From assembly GCA_031216915.1 (NCBI GenBank), contig CM062292.1, positions 74,754,956-74,818,955 on the forward strand: 64,000 nucleotides of DNA, in the 5' to 3' direction. The position numbers were made by a program, and so were the translations under genes. The notes beneath the pieces are model-generated. The model was given only the letters and a program-made list of their open reading frames with translations, made no database searches and was not told the DNA's origin. The stretch is from Pictodentalium vernedei (lineage: Eukaryota > Mollusca > Scaphopoda > Dentaliida > Dentaliidae). Numbering within the stretch: the stretch's first letter is position 1; each line of letters begins with the position of its first letter. This document shows, piece by piece, positions 63,134 to 64,000 of this stretch.

Positions 63134-63771
63134 TAGTTTTGTCTATAGACTGCATACTGGACGCGGCCAATGTCCACTCAGTTTATGTGGCCAATCTTGA
63201 GTTCATCCGAAGAGACGATACCCTTATTCCATTATAGCATAATCTCTTGTGCCCAGCCTCTGACTCGAACATCTTAGTCTAACAACCAATTCAGGCTGTT
63301 CCGGAGGGAATGCTCAGATTCTCTCAGCATATTATGCCGATGTTCCACCATTACATGGGCATTTTCGATTCTTCAACCAGGGGTCGAGCGAGGGTTACGA
63401 CGTAGCTCATATTTCCGTTCACCCTATATCCCTAACAAATAGTTACCAGCTACCTCCATGGGCTCTACTTGCTTCTGCAGCCCTAGAGGTAAGGCTATAC
63501 ACGGAGGAAGAAGTTTATCCCCCAACTGAGACCGAAAATAGCAAGGCTCCTAGAAAAGGAAGCGATCGAGGCCATCTTCTATCCAGAACCTACCATCCCA
63601 GTACCATGGAATTTGGTGTCTCACCTGTGGATTCCTGTACGGCACATCGGTACGTCATCATCACGAATGGTAACGGGTCACTCCAGTTTCTTTTGTTGTT
63701 GTTACAACCATGGCTAACATACTCTCTAGTGTCCGGTTGAACCGCTCGAACGTACCATCCGACTACCCCAG
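63134..63771 (+). pseudogene. Possible worn retroelement fragment
   Basis: One frame near 63500-63640 reads PKIARLLEKEAIEAIFYP and later SHLWIPV, faintly like the region just before the first RT motif of DIRS-type pols. The frame is short and there is no YxDD. This is a guess from pattern alone. Confidence 0.25.
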
Positions 63772-63940
63772 GCGCGGATCCAGGATTTTATAAGGGGGGG
63801 GGGGGTGCTATTGTTGGTCGGCAAGCGCCGAAGGCGCGCAGCGTGACGGCGCTCTGCGCCGTCCTTGCGAGCGCCGAAGGCGCGAAGCAATTAGCGGGGG
63901 GTCCTCCCCCAGAAAAAAATTTGAATTAGGAACCCATCAG
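63772..63940. repeat. GC-rich repeat with GCGCCGAAGGCGC palindromes
   Basis: GGCGCGGATCCAGGATTT start, a G-run, then AGCGCCGAAGGCGCG twice around GACGGCGCTCTGCGCCGTC. It ends GGGGGTCCTCCCCCAGAAAA. Composition differs sharply from the neighbours. I recall similar sequences from other marine invertebrates but cannot name the family. Confidence 0.6.
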
Positions 63941-64000
63941 ATGCTATCTGAGAGGTATCCTGGTCATATATTTGTCCTTTCTCTTAAACCTATTTTCTGC

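Overview
The window looks like intron-rich, repeat-dense nuclear DNA of a marine invertebrate. Low coding density, spliced exons, tRNA- and 5S-derived SINEs, a DIRS retrotransposon and AGCTCACCTG/AGCTCAACTT-type repeats fit a spiralian, perhaps a mollusc. The lineage is inference; no species can be named from this.

One host gene is recognisable: the three 3' coding exons of MESD/Boca, the ER chaperone of LDL-receptor-related proteins, on the + strand at 8905-8986, 22441-22591 and 24571-24756. The splice phases agree across all joints, and the last intron is of the GC-AG type. The 5' exons lie left of the window, so the first 8.9 kb is intronic. The intron between the first two visible exons is 13.4 kb and full of repeats. 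No other host gene is convincing downstream of 24756.

Layout: 1-7613 holds a relic and then a full-length DIRS tyrosine-recombinase retrotransposon (gag, RT/RNase H, recombinase all open). 9.5-15.5 kb holds two 330-bp-unit arrays broken by a SINE and a Harbinger-like element. 15.5-21 kb holds nested SINEs, piggyBac-like MITEs, hAT MITEs and two more arrays. 25-27 kb is a hAT-like element carrying a Tc1-like foldback. 27-36 kb holds tandem duplications, a chimeric triplicated composite of nested MITEs and a 2.9-kb array. 36-40 kb is a nested stack of SINEs, a Tc1-like element and hAT MITEs. 43404-46992 is the most unusual object: a 3.6-kb element with imperfect terminal inverted repeats and one 757-codon ORF for a FEN/XPG-like nuclease with a C-terminal CXC (tesmin/TSO1) cysteine motif. 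47-51 kb holds more foldbacks and poly-G tracts. 52-57 kb is a 2.3-2.6-kb segmental tandem duplication. 58.8-61.9 kb is a long-armed hAT-like foldback that splits a SINE.

Almost everything outside MESD is mobile or repeat DNA. Many insertions can be read base by base because target-site duplications (TTAA, TWA, TA or 8 bp) and the interrupted target are both visible, which gives a relative insertion order. The candidates for something undescribed are the FEN-like nuclease element and the family of hairpin-headed, GTCCGTC-bearing tandem arrays.
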